Notes: generated by a model from the letters alone, not told the origin. A DNA stretch of 64,000 bases from Tenuifilum sp040752515 (GCA_040752515.1 JBFMGQ010000012.1:1-64000); one strand, 5' to 3'; positions 18,501 to 26,977 are shown, numbered from the stretch's first letter. Numbers and translations: made by a program.

Positions 18501-21500
18501 AATGCTTCAGCCCCTGAGAACTTCCGTTTATTCGGATGCAACCGTTACCCTATTCCTACCTACGGCGTTAATCCTGAGTTGAGGAAGGCATTGTGGATTC
18601 GTAATGGGACATTAAGACTTTCCGGTATGGTTACCATTCCCACATTAACCGAGGGATTAGGGGTAGCGGGTACCGGGCAAACTTCGTACTTTATTCCTGT
18701 AAATGGAGCCTTAGTAATAGATGACAGAGATGTAACGGTTTTAATTTCAGCCGATGATAATGCTGAGGTAACCGCTGCATGGGGATTGCCCTCGCAAGGC
18801 GTACACATGGATAATACCCGGCCACAAGAGCTTTACCTATACGGTAAACTTCAAATCAACGAGGGTTACCTCTCCAGCCGTTTCTCAGGAGGTATTCTTT
18901 TCGGCGATCAAGGAGGTGAGCTGGTTGTAAATGATGGAAAACTCAGCACCCGGCAAATCAGAACAGGCAATGCTGGAGCTGCATCGTTTGCAATGTACGG
19001 CGGCGAGGTGGAGATACTTGGCCGGTACACCTACGATGTTTCAGGCGTTACCAATGCAGCCTCGTTGCAAACTGTGCCCTATAGCTTGGTTGAGAATGGT
19101 AGCCGCCTAGATGGTACTGCCGCCTTTAACTTTGCAACCTCTGCTGGTTTATTTACAATGACTGGCGGTACAATGCGAATCTACAATACGTCAGGCGGTG
19201 GCGGTTCAAGAGCATTTAGGTTGATGACCACGCAGGGTAACACCACTGTAAGCGATGCTGGTATCGTTTACCTTGAAATTATCAGGAATACACAGTACGA
19301 TATTGAGTGTCCAAATGCCATGCTACCCTCGCTTACTGTAAACAGGAATGCCTCAAGCGGAACCAACGGTGCAAGGCTTTACTCCGATGTAAAAGTGAGT
19401 GGGAATATTATTTTGAGTGGTTATGGTATTCTGCAAACCAATACACCTAACTATAACCTTACTGTATCGGGGAACTTAACCATAGGTTCCAACGCCACCT
19501 ATACTCCTGGCTTGAACCGAACAATATTCAATGGAAATTCCAACACAACCTTTACGGTAAACGGAACAATCAGTGGCGACTTGTACTCAATGGAGGTTAA
19601 CAAACCCTCATCAACCCTTACATTGGCTGGCACCAATGGTAATATCAACCTTAATGGCGAACTGTCGCTTTTAAGTGGTACCCTGAACGATGGTGGCTAC
19701 ACTATAACTGCACGAGGCAATATTGTTAACTCAGCCACCCATACGGGTTTAGGCAAGATTCTTATAGCTGGCGCACTTGCCAACCGAACTATTGGAGGTA
19801 ACGGTAATGGTATTTTTGGTAACGTTGAGTTTAACGAGGCTGTTGATATATTATCAACCCTCACAGCCAACCAACGTATTACCGGAAACCTAACCTTTAC
19901 TAACGGATCAATTAACCTTGACCGTTTTAGCTTAACCCTGGATGGTAATCTTACACCCAACATACAAACGGGTTACACAATCCAAACCCTAATTCGCACC
20001 CGAGGCGAAGCGTCCGATGGTGGATTTGTTCGCAAAATCAATGCCAATGGCGATTACCTTTTCCCGGTTGGAACAAACACCGATGGTACCGAAAGGTATA
20101 CTCCATCAGTTATAACTGTTTCCAACTTTGCCGACGATGGTTACATAACCGTTATCCCCGTTCTTCACGAGCTTCCCACGCTGGATCAGACCTCTTCAGG
20201 CGATGCCCTTCAGTATTACTGGCGGGTTAAACAAACCGGTTTTACCGCTCAACCAACTATTGCCTGTTTATACACATACGTTGAAAACGATGTGCTGGGT
20301 GATGAAAACCTTTATGTTCCCGGCCGCATTGAGGGAGCAACACGTATTGCTGAAACCTCAGGGGTTGATGCTGCTAACAACACGATAAGTTTTCCGGATC
20401 ATACCCTCACAAACGCCGATTATACCGCTGCAAAGACCGAACGCTTTCAGGGCTCTGTCAGAATTTTCTACTCCCGTGTAACCGATGGTAACTGGTATTC
20501 GCATGCTTGGCACGACGGTAATAACTGGTCGTTTGAGTCCCACACTGGCGTTGCAGCAGGCACTTATCCTACCGCTGGCGATATAGCCATAATTGGTTAC
20601 GGAGGGCATGCCTCAAATGGTGGCTATCACTCCATTATGGTCATGAACGGTACTGCCGAGTGTGCTGAACTTCGTTTTAACTCAAACCCATCGGGCTATC
20701 AATCACGTCTTGTTATCGATTCCGATGCCGCAGCCAGCCTGGGTAAGGTATCAGGGATAGGTACATTTATGATGTGGATTAACCCAACCCAAATACCTAC
20801 TGTTGATGCCGATTTTACTGAGTTTAATAACGAGGCTACCAGCGTGTTCAATTACTACCAGCATCAGGATGGAACTGTAAACATTCCGACCTCATTTACA
20901 ACCTACCCAAATTTACGGTTCGAAGGTGGAGGGGGTACATTAGGAAACCGCATTGCTATTATTGATGCCGATATTTTGGTAAAAAGGAACTTAACCGTCG
21001 ATAGCAATGGTATTTTGAGGCTAAGTTCAGGTTCAACAGGAAATATAACAGTTGAAGGAACTACAAACATTGGTGGTTACCTAGCCGGAATTATTGAGTT
21101 CCCTACCGATGCCGAGCGCACATTAACTACTGCCCAGCTCAACCTAACTTCCAACGCCAATAACAGGTTACGTGTTCTGAATAGTACCCCGAACGGATTT
21201 GTAAATACAGTTCGTGTTACAGGTACTGGTATTACTCAGAACGACGGCGCAATTGATCTATTTAACGGTAATTCAGGCGACAACAATGCCATTCTTGAGT
21301 TCACAGGTACAAGCAATGCCACATTCACCAAGGTGAACGGTAGCAACCCCGACCTTTATAGAGTTGTTGTGAATAAGGGTACAAATCAAACTCCAACCTG
21401 TACAATAACTACAGCCATAACGCTTGGAGCACCTACTGACTTATCAACCAAGTCAATAGTTTTACAAAACGGCACTCTTGTTTTGAGCAATGCTTCAAAT

Positions 21501-24500
21501 GCCATAACACTCTCATCGGGTGGTGCTTACTTCAGTATTCCCTCAACATCAGCACTGCGGCTAAGCGATGGTACCTATACCATTACCAGTAACAACAATG
21601 GGATTGCGCTATACGGGAAGTTAAGGATTGACGGTAATGCTACCCTCGACTTGGGCGATGGAACAGTGGCAGAAACCCGGAATATCATCTATTATAACAA
21701 TGTGCCTGAATTACAGGTTGCTGATAACGCAACCCTTCAGGTTCAAACCCAGATACGTCGTACTGGCGGCACGCTTGCCGGATCGTTACGTTATACTCAA
21801 ACCGGTGGGAATGTAGTTATTCAGGGTCGAAATCTTGCAGGAGGCAGAGCCTTACTGGAGGTTTGCAACTCGGGTAGCCAGTTCAACATGTCGGGTGGTA
21901 CAATTACATTCCGAAGAGGAGGTGCTACCACATTTGGCGATCTTTACCTTGTGCCGTCGTCATCATCGGTTACCGGTGGCGAAATCATTTTCTCCCAGGG
22001 TACCCTTAACGCAAACTACACATATAGCATCAATGTTACACCAACCCTAAATAATGTTACCATTGCTGGTAACACCACCAATAACCGAACTGCTACCGTC
22101 AAACTAATGACCGATCCGTTGCGAATTGCCGGCTTATTCAAGTTCGATAATAATCTTGCAGCGTTCAATTCAAACAATAGGCATACATATCTTTACGGCA
22201 ACTTGCAGTTCAATGGAACCTGGACATACGGCACAACCGATTCTGTAGTATTTGCAGGCACCGTTCAAACCATAAGCGGATCGCCCACGTTTAACCACAT
22301 GAAGGTACGGCCAACTACATCGGTTACGCTTGCGGCATCGTCGTCGCCTGTGGTTAATGGGATACTTCACATTGCTCAGGGACAGCTTATCGATGGTGAA
22401 AATGCCATAACGGTTAAAGGGAACTACATTAACAATGGCTCACACATTTCCAGCAACCCTGCGAATTCAGCAACTGGAATTAAACTCAAGGGGTCTGTTC
22501 TTCAGGAGGTATCAGGAACCGGAACGTTTGGACTAATGGAACTCGACAATCTTAACGGCGCAAAGCTACTTAACGATATTACACTGCCCAATAACCTTAC
22601 CCTAACCACAGGGGTGTTTAACATTGGGAGTTACAAACTATCGCTAGGCGTTAATGCACAGGTTGTTGCACCCTCGGGTTTTACATCTACCCGGATGATA
22701 CTTACCGATGGCGTTTATGGCAACAATGCTGGAATTGAGAAAACAATTCCTACAGGAGCATCAACTTTCACATTCCCTATTGGTGTTTACGGCAAGTACA
22801 CTCCTGTTGAGCTTACCGTGAATCAGAATTCATCGCAAGGTCAAATTCTTGTTAAACCGGTTAATACGGTACATGTTGGCGTACTCGATCCCTCAAGGGT
22901 TCTGCAGTACTGGTGGTACGTTAACAGTACCGGAATTTCAAACTTTGAAGGACAGGCTGTGATGACCTATGTAGATTCCGATGTATTGGGTGACGAGAAT
23001 AGCTATGTATCGGCCCGACTTACAAACGATATCTGGGCAAAGGTTTCTGGTGCTGTTGATGCTGTTAATAATACAATCACTTTTAGCTATCCTACTGGTA
23101 CATCATCGTTACTTGGCGATTACCTTGCCGGCGAAGATCCCGCCATTGGCGATAGTATTATCACCTACTACTCTGAAAATAGCGGGGTATGGGACAATGC
23201 TGCAAACTGGTCCCGTTCCGATGGAGGTATTCCTTCTGCAAATGGACCTTACGGTGTAAAAGTAGTTATTAGGCCTCAACATACCATAAGCACCAATGGT
23301 AACAGGCGTACCACTTACCGTATGACCATAAACGGTCGCCTTGAGGTTGGAACCACATATGGGCACAACTTTAGTACAGTTCTGGGCACAGGAACTTTAG
23401 CCCTTGAATCGAATACGCTGCCTGCGGGTAAATACGACGATTTTATTACATGTACTGGCGGTGGAGTTGAGTATGGAGGAACATCGAGCTATACGCTTTA
23501 CAACACCTACAACACATACCGCAAGCTTATCATTGCCGGAAGTGGCACAAAAACCCTTCCCAATATCAACATGACTATTTGCGATACACTTGCTGTATTA
23601 AATACCGCCACACTTGCCACTCAGGCCAACAGAACAATAACCCTGAACGGAAACCTTATTAAAGATGCAACCGCTTTGCTCGATGCAGAGCCCAGTGGAC
23701 AGACATTTGAACTCCGTTCAACCGGTAATCAGGTAATTAATGCTACATTAAACGCTGTGGGCAATAGGTTCAATAACCTAAGTGTATACAATAACAAAGA
23801 GGTTACACTCCAAGGACCTACAAATGTGGCAACCTACCTAAGGCTTTACGATGCCTCGGTAGTAAATACTACTCCAGCTAATATCCTTAAACTGGAGCGC
23901 ATCGATGGTTTAAATAGTGTTTCAACATCGGCTTTTGTGAGAGGACCTTTAATGCGAATACTTGCAAACGGATCGGCTGAGCATCAATTCCCAGTGGGTT
24001 ACCTTAACCATAAGAAAAACACTAATATTGTAGCGCCTGCTGGTTCAAGCAACTCGTACTGGACCGTGGAGTATAAGGAACAGAATCCTAACGATTATGG
24101 TTACAATCCGCTTAGTGTTGAGCCCGGACTATCGCAGGTTACATCAACCGAGTTCTGGATAATTAAAGGGCCCAATACCTACACGGCAAGGTTAAAGCTA
24201 GTACTCGATGGCACCTCCGATGTGGCAAACACAATCACTAACCTAAATAACCTACGGATTGTCCGATGGAGCGGCACCCGTTGGGAAATTGTTGGCGGAA
24301 CAGTTACCATAACCGGGAATGCTGCCAGCGGAACACTAACGTGTAACTCCACCATAACATTCAACGGAACCGACCAAATATTTACTATTGGCTCAGTAGA
24401 GCCTGCCACAGCCGAATTCACAGATGGCGATACAACCATCTGTGCCGGCCAAACCGTACCCATTGAGGTTACCTTTGCCAAGGGAACGCCACCCTATAGC

Positions 24501-25040
24501 ATCACATACACCGAAAATGGAGTTAATCCTCAAACTATCAATGGAATAACCGATAACCCCTACACTTTCAATGTAACCCCGTTTGTAACAACTACCTATC
24601 AGCTTACAGCTATGTCGCATGCCGGAGGTGCAGGTGTAATAGTAGGATCACCCGTTACGGTTAGCGTTTATCCGCGCCCCAATGTCAACATTGATGTTTC
24701 CACATCAATCTGCTCAGGCGACGATGCTTTGGTTACAGTAACTTTAACATCAGGCATTAGTCCGTTCAGCTTTACCTACTCGGTGGATGGGGTTAACGAT
24801 CCAGCAATCAATAACGTTACCTCTCCTCACAGTTTCACTAAAGGACCAATGATATGGGTTTCTGCAGGTTCGCCACCCTCGCCTTATACCGATTATTTGT
24901 TTAGAGTTGAGCAGGTTGTTGATGGGCATGGCTGTGTAAACGACTACACCATTGACCTAAAACCTTCCGATACGCTTAGGGTTTACAAGATCCCCGAAAC
25001 TGGTCCTACATACCATGTACCAAATAACTATGCATTCTAG
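12570..25040 (+). CDS. giant beta-strand-repeat surface protein 2
   Basis: Predicted exported protein of about 4156 residues. I chose the ATG at 12570 because it gives a compact signal peptide (MKRLLLVSTLAIMSVCAVVA, cleavage before QN). An in-frame ATG at 12516 only adds a charged 18-residue tail. Module starts with Trp signatures (GNWSNVAYWERYDGSSW; DGDWNDPDTWTTD; DGNWYSHAWHDGNNW; SGVWDNAANWSR) fall near residues 30, 1690, 2638 and 3537. Ig-like domains follow from about 3949 (TTICAGQ, TSICSGDDALVTVTLTSG). The end is YKIPETGPTYHVPNNYAF. Modules two to four align with those of giant protein 1 with similar spacing, and the extra length is N-terminal. No cysteine-rich, enzymatic or type A/B sorting domain is recognised. 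Surface adhesin or sheath role is inference. Confidence 0.85.
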   Translation: MKRLLLVSTLAIMSVCAVVAQNVNDFRTVADGNWSNVAYWERYDGSSWVAATYYPGNGSTNEVTVSNSITLDVSISIPTLTIIGTLTGSGNNTLTTTGNLSCPGTLSWTDNAGGAISVQGNLTISGSFGIFNQNLTVNGTTTLNGNGTFTDGSDTGINQFSGTVTLNNASAFTSSAVTTTGRMIFGANFTHSSTGTAQIGTASIAGNLEVNSGTFSKTAAGTLTVTGTTTLNGSGALSITSNSQSDFVGKVTLNGSSTWTTTAVNTTGRLTLANGLEQNSTGTIQFGSCTFQTNAQSIAISNNTGNVSFANTVSVASNLTVDNLGDGTGAGEVRFNGDVTIQDNITLTSNRTIIIYGTLNGASATSTFVNNSTLEYRGINAPMTTGVFDVDNVGTTVNYSRDGNQIVTPATYHHLIVSREGSNTTLRTKTLGAGTTFTVNGNLTINEYNYLYFSSTTNNQTLTVAGNLELTATNSYLYTPNVDVTHNLVVNGYINNIGSIYLQYSTTRYTDVTLNGEGEILKGTGSFRFRNLTLTAANNKTSTASGNIDFYPGTSGNAFTNNGGTFTATAGTFRFMDSFSIAGSGDIAFNNLQCGNNNQTIQTLNRDVTVNGTLTLNHSNTANSYFDLNGYTLNVYGSFTRSNSGEFGSSNTASVLNLGNGNTPTVSGTLNFETGFNTLGTLNHNVVNGGTYYSIGSAVLINNFNIISGELRSTANTTIRTSWSNNGTYSQTANTTYFDNSGNTITINGNGINSFWNLEISAGTTVTTANDIYIKANLVVSSNASPAFNATGGTVYFSQTGGTQYIQGSGTGETNFNNLIFNSTGNKYIARDINVTNTLTVEAVATTVYIESSANRTINANNLTVNGRLYVQDAGSVSHSVNVSGALSVGAGAYLYLWRSTTRYADLTLTGSGDVISGSGSIFYIHSITFNNPNQKFLSYSGNIELFGGTLTPNAFINNGDLLQAPSITFRFRGNDQTYTISGTGDIAFGTVSIGANTRTNVILNRDISVDGNLIFNLSDAANYLDLNGYTLTLNGNHTRTNNGRIRGGGTGNMVINGSGSFTSTFAFDQTTPGTTNRLASLTINRGASGEMWLANLMEVDNLTITDGILNSRAGSILVHSSATINGGAFIDNANGGTNTFNGTLTVNIGGKFTPTSTSALSLSGNIQNYGDFNKTGGGNTTFTGNTTIQGDSAVFFGAGAVLVNDGVTVTNQITSGSGVYIYSSLNGNGATATWANQGILTYLGANEPMATGVLDASYNPNTVIYNRDLNNQYIKNTTYHNLHLLSGGYRQMRLGDVTINGNLLIGEENIFYTWEYQVYGNATGTLTMLNASELRIGRDVPAATNVFPTGFVRANIILDPNSLVTYNGQTQNVSHEPIYENLAITNGGNKTITGDITVNGYLRMTAGTLVFGTTLRNITVYGDLLASGGRIDMSGGGLAHELNLYGEVNQANRFSNAANSIVRYLSTANQMIFSPTGGDWYGNLVIDGGSTKFLEGSVQVRTNINLASGIVQLNDFDLTLYRTATISGTFSATNMIETNGSGKLSRIFNAGGQIPGVYPVGSKGKYTPITINSITVTGTGDRTLSFRAVPERHPSVSSSYDALIRYWDVTASTGYSITAADVNFTYSPLDVIGDDTKYNVYRWDGAAFTSPAGSSIASNTMYVPTAQPLTGQWTAYDPLTVRQTLYSYKDGDWNDPDTWTTDPAGQLLVGSRVPASSDNVVILQGRNVYLTSNLNTRGLVININDGGTLDLRNYAFNEVVSILEGQGTLKLATNQMPNVAVNNIVEPGGGTVEYNVPDAAFDLNNQPNYYNLKFNLPNASNVATLLNNLTVYGNLIVDRGVFKIYKDDPTSTIYSRIKIDIQGDLLVNSNGSIRTGTASTHDATLPAPGTSPGSAVPRYYDVYHQVYIKGSLKNNGSIRFVSDDINTFRFDTLTTRGATTVRFYGTDNQVAECFGQTDFYNLIIDKGINQSVELNINASAPENFRLFGCNRYPIPTYGVNPELRKALWIRNGTLRLSGMVTIPTLTEGLGVAGTGQTSYFIPVNGALVIDDRDVTVLISADDNAEVTAAWGLPSQGVHMDNTRPQELYLYGKLQINEGYLSSRFSGGILFGDQGGELVVNDGKLSTRQIRTGNAGAASFAMYGGEVEILGRYTYDVSGVTNAASLQTVPYSLVENGSRLDGTAAFNFATSAGLFTMTGGTMRIYNTSGGGGSRAFRLMTTQGNTTVSDAGIVYLEIIRNTQYDIECPNAMLPSLTVNRNASSGTNGARLYSDVKVSGNIILSGYGILQTNTPNYNLTVSGNLTIGSNATYTPGLNRTIFNGNSNTTFTVNGTISGDLYSMEVNKPSSTLTLAGTNGNINLNGELSLLSGTLNDGGYTITARGNIVNSATHTGLGKILIAGALANRTIGGNGNGIFGNVEFNEAVDILSTLTANQRITGNLTFTNGSINLDRFSLTLDGNLTPNIQTGYTIQTLIRTRGEASDGGFVRKINANGDYLFPVGTNTDGTERYTPSVITVSNFADDGYITVIPVLHELPTLDQTSSGDALQYYWRVKQTGFTAQPTIACLYTYVENDVLGDENLYVPGRIEGATRIAETSGVDAANNTISFPDHTLTNADYTAAKTERFQGSVRIFYSRVTDGNWYSHAWHDGNNWSFESHTGVAAGTYPTAGDIAIIGYGGHASNGGYHSIMVMNGTAECAELRFNSNPSGYQSRLVIDSDAAASLGKVSGIGTFMMWINPTQIPTVDADFTEFNNEATSVFNYYQHQDGTVNIPTSFTTYPNLRFEGGGGTLGNRIAIIDADILVKRNLTVDSNGILRLSSGSTGNITVEGTTNIGGYLAGIIEFPTDAERTLTTAQLNLTSNANNRLRVLNSTPNGFVNTVRVTGTGITQNDGAIDLFNGNSGDNNAILEFTGTSNATFTKVNGSNPDLYRVVVNKGTNQTPTCTITTAITLGAPTDLSTKSIVLQNGTLVLSNASNAITLSSGGAYFSIPSTSALRLSDGTYTITSNNNGIALYGKLRIDGNATLDLGDGTVAETRNIIYYNNVPELQVADNATLQVQTQIRRTGGTLAGSLRYTQTGGNVVIQGRNLAGGRALLEVCNSGSQFNMSGGTITFRRGGATTFGDLYLVPSSSSVTGGEIIFSQGTLNANYTYSINVTPTLNNVTIAGNTTNNRTATVKLMTDPLRIAGLFKFDNNLAAFNSNNRHTYLYGNLQFNGTWTYGTTDSVVFAGTVQTISGSPTFNHMKVRPTTSVTLAASSSPVVNGILHIAQGQLIDGENAITVKGNYINNGSHISSNPANSATGIKLKGSVLQEVSGTGTFGLMELDNLNGAKLLNDITLPNNLTLTTGVFNIGSYKLSLGVNAQVVAPSGFTSTRMILTDGVYGNNAGIEKTIPTGASTFTFPIGVYGKYTPVELTVNQNSSQGQILVKPVNTVHVGVLDPSRVLQYWWYVNSTGISNFEGQAVMTYVDSDVLGDENSYVSARLTNDIWAKVSGAVDAVNNTITFSYPTGTSSLLGDYLAGEDPAIGDSIITYYSENSGVWDNAANWSRSDGGIPSANGPYGVKVVIRPQHTISTNGNRRTTYRMTINGRLEVGTTYGHNFSTVLGTGTLALESNTLPAGKYDDFITCTGGGVEYGGTSSYTLYNTYNTYRKLIIAGSGTKTLPNINMTICDTLAVLNTATLATQANRTITLNGNLIKDATALLDAEPSGQTFELRSTGNQVINATLNAVGNRFNNLSVYNNKEVTLQGPTNVATYLRLYDASVVNTTPANILKLERIDGLNSVSTSAFVRGPLMRILANGSAEHQFPVGYLNHKKNTNIVAPAGSSNSYWTVEYKEQNPNDYGYNPLSVEPGLSQVTSTEFWIIKGPNTYTARLKLVLDGTSDVANTITNLNNLRIVRWSGTRWEIVGGTVTITGNAASGTLTCNSTITFNGTDQIFTIGSVEPATAEFTDGDTTICAGQTVPIEVTFAKGTPPYSITYTENGVNPQTINGITDNPYTFNVTPFVTTTYQLTAMSHAGGAGVIVGSPVTVSVYPRPNVNIDVSTSICSGDDALVTVTLTSGISPFSFTYSVDGVNDPAINNVTSPHSFTKGPMIWVSAGSPPSPYTDYLFRVEQVVDGHGCVNDYTIDLKPSDTLRVYKIPETGPTYHVPNNYAF

Positions 25041-25048
25041 GTAATGAG

Positions 25049-25075
25049 AACCCCGGCGATTAGTCGGGGTTTTTG
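25049..25075 (+). terminator. intrinsic terminator of giant protein 2 gene
   Basis: AACCCCG and CGGGGTT pair across a short loop and are followed by TTTTTG. It starts nine bases after the stop codon. The stem, loop and tail closely match the terminator of the paralogous gene at 715-744. Confidence 0.9.
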
Positions 25076-25100
25076 TTTAGTATTGGTGTTTAGTGTTTGG

Positions 25101-25225
25101 TGAAAATCTGCGTAAATCACCCCAATCTGTGCTATCTGTGTTCTATTGAATTTTCTATCAACTGTCAACCAATATCTAAACAGGTATCACAGAGTTACAC
25201 AATGTAACACGGTGTTTCACAGAAT
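25101..25225 (-). repeat. compound intergenic repeat, reverse orientation
   Basis: The stretch holds CTGTGCTATCTGTGTTCTAT (M1-like, reverse), CTATCAACTGTCAACC (M3-like) and CACAGAGTTACAC plus ACACGGTGTTTCACAG (M2-like). The module order is partly rearranged relative to other copies. A CTCTGTAGGGGCG palindrome with AACATTTGTAACCC follows at 25246-25277. Confidence 0.65.
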
Positions 25226-25296
25226 GGCATTTACGAATAACGCTTCCAGCTCTGTAGGGGCGAAACATTTGTAACCCAATAACAACTTGAATGGAG

Positions 25297-25400
25297 AGAT
25301 GATACCAAAGGAATTGTCATTCCGAGCTAGTCGAGGAATCTCATTTAAAAGGGAATGAAGGTTCAAAGCGATGCTTCGACGAGCTCAGCATGACAACAGT
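25297..25400. repeat. dispersed TCATTCCGAGC / GATGCTTCGAC repeat pair
   Basis: TGTCATTCCGAGCTAGTCGAG followed by GATGCTTCGACGAGCTCAGC and ATGACA form a loose inverted pair of the family also present at 246-408. No coding potential is seen. Confidence 0.65.
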
Positions 25401-25403
25401 TCA

Positions 25404-25751
25404 ACGAACAATGCTTCAAGCCCCGTAGGGGCGTAATATTTGTAACTCAATGCCTACTCCCCCATAAAAAGCGATGCACGCTATGATACTCCAAAGAGCA
25501 ACGATGAAGCTTTGCATCGCAACTGAAAAGTATGGCAAAGAACAATTCACACGTTCTTTCTTGTCTTGATACAAGAAAGAACCAAAGAAAATCAAGGCTG
25601 AAAAGCCCGACCCGATGGGTGCCCCGTGGATGGAACTGCCACGCGATACTATTCGCCACGCCTGCGGCGTGACTCATGTGGTATCGCTTACTAGGCCCAC
25701 CGCCACATTCCACCCCCGACCCATTGCCGGTTCAGGCTTTTATGCCACTGC
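25404..25751 (+). repeat. approximately 340-bp dispersed repeat, copy C
   Basis: Direct-orientation relative of 11571-11910. It contains the CCCCGTAGGGGCG palindrome, the GCGATGCA/TGCATCGC element at 25471-25520, the perfect 11-base-arm hairpin at 25554-25581, the CCCGACCCGATGGGTGCCCCG block and the shared end TTTTATGCCACTGC. The most conserved part is the hairpin-to-tail half. Together the two full copies bracket the giant protein 2 gene. Confidence 0.75.
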
Positions 25752-25794
25752 CATTGCATATTCTTATTGGCTGAGGAATTGCATTAATAGTAAA

Positions 25795-26046
25795 GAGATG
25801 AAGGTTCAAAGCAATGCTTCGGCGAGCTCAGCATGACAAAAACAATAAGGAAGCCAAAGGGGTATTGTCATTCCGAGCTAGTCGAGGATTCTCATTTAAA
25901 AAAGGGAATGAAGGTTCAAAGCAATGCTTCGACAAGGCTCAGCATGACAAGGTGAGTGAGGAACCAATCATGTTGCCATCCCGAGCTTAGTCGAGGGATC
26001 TAATAGAAGGGTAAAAGAAATGCTTCGACAAAGCTCAGCACGACAT
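25795..26046. repeat. cluster of dispersed TCATGCTGAG-family repeats
   Basis: At least four units occur in both orientations (AATGCTTCGGCGAGCTCAGC; GTCATTCCGAGCTAGTCGAG; AATGCTTCGACAAGGCTCAGC; CCCGAGCTTAGTCGAGGGATC). Several are separated by repeats of GAATGAAGGTTCAAAG. The stretch appears to have grown by local duplication. No gene is seen. Confidence 0.7.
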
Positions 26047-26076
26047 AGAGACTAAAATCTCTTATATTTAATACTA

Positions 26077-26151
26077 ACAACCATCAACCATCAACCATCA
26101 ACCGTCAACCATCAACCACCAACCAACAACCACCAACCGTCAACCGTCAAC
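26077..26151. repeat. CAACCATCAACC tandem microrepeat
   Basis: About ten degenerate seven-base units (CAACCAT, CAACCGT, CAACCAC) just upstream of the polysaccharide export promoter. Same family as 12338-12398 and, in reverse, module M3 of the compound repeats. Confidence 0.7.
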
Positions 26152-26190
26152 TTTTTTACCCATACAATGCTAACCATTATCAAAAAATAC

Positions 26191-26198
26191 TATCTTTG
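26191..26198 (+). promoter_or_regulatory. -7 promoter box of the wza-wzc pair
   Basis: TATCTTTG matches the Bacteroidota -7 consensus TAnnTTTG exactly and lies 17 bases before the ATG at 26216. The -33 region has no clear TTG. The very short leader leaves little room for a ribosome-binding site, as is common in this phylum. Confidence 0.6.
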
Positions 26199-26215
26199 TA
26201 TGATAATCGGGTACG

Positions 26216-26977
26216 ATGAAAAAAATTTTGTTTATAGTGGCCATACTATCGGTTACGGTTGCATGCAACCGTAAATCGCAGCTGGTTTACCTTAACGATG
26301 TTACCAACGAAACCCTTGGTTCTGTTAAGGCGCCAGTGTACCTTATTAAACCCGGCGATGTCCTTAGCATTCAGATTTACACCCAGGACCCCAACATTAG
26401 CCGTCTTTTTAACCTGGCCAATACTCAAACCGCAACATCGTCAATCTATAACTCGGAGATATCGACCTACATTACCGGTTTTTCGGTTAGCGATTCGGGT
26501 GATGTAAATTTACCTGTTATCGGAAAGGTTAGGGTTGCGGAGCACTCAGTGCGCGATGCGCAGGAGTCCATACAGTTGGCTGCCGACCGCTACCTGAAGG
26601 ACGCCCTGGTAGTAGTTAAGCTGCTTAGTTTCAGGGTAACCGTGCTGGGTGAGGTTAAGCGCCCCGGTACCTATACCAACTACAAGGATAACCTGAACAT
26701 TTTTGAAGCAATAGGCCTGGCCGGCGACCTGTCCGATTTTGGCAAGCGCAACAATGTGCTGGTACTGCGCAACACTCCACAGGGTGTTAAAACTTTCCGA
26801 ATGGATCTGCAGGACAAGAATATTATTACCTCCGAGGGCTTTTTCCTACTACCCAACGATACCGTTATTGTTGAACCCCGTAGCGGCAAGGTAATGGCGC
26901 TAAATACACCCAATATTCAGCTGCTGCTATCAACACTAACAACGGTTTTGCTATTTTTGAACTTTTTAAAGAAATAG
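26216..26977 (+). CDS. wza: Wza-like polysaccharide export outer-membrane lipoprotein
   Basis: 253 residues. The N-terminus is a lipoprotein signal (KKILFIVAILSVTVAC, lipid-attachment Cys at residue 17). The polysaccharide-export domain starts with the typical YLIKPGDVLSIQIYTQDPN (about 42-60). A single SLBB domain follows (VTVLGEVKRPGTYTNYKDNL, about 142-161). A hydrophobic C-terminal helix (LLLSTLTTVLLFLNFL) corresponds to the membrane-spanning helix of Wza-type channels. It would form the outer-membrane exit for the glycan made by the downstream locus. It is 56 bases upstream of the Wzc-like kinase, and the two are probably one transcript. Confidence 0.9.
   Translation: MKKILFIVAILSVTVACNRKSQLVYLNDVTNETLGSVKAPVYLIKPGDVLSIQIYTQDPNISRLFNLANTQTATSSIYNSEISTYITGFSVSDSGDVNLPVIGKVRVAEHSVRDAQESIQLAADRYLKDALVVVKLLSFRVTVLGEVKRPGTYTNYKDNLNIFEAIGLAGDLSDFGKRNNVLVLRNTPQGVKTFRMDLQDKNIITSEGFFLLPNDTVIVEPRSGKVMALNTPNIQLLLSTLTTVLLFLNFLKK

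Noticed and set aside
25447..25713. 88-aa minus-strand ORF as a gene
   Set aside because: It lies wholly in the repeat and only reads through the hairpin block. No ribosome-binding or promoter signal, and no conservation with copy A beyond the nucleotide repeat.
26077..26151. CRISPR-like array
   Set aside because: Short degenerate tandem units without spacers; same microrepeat family as 12338-12398.
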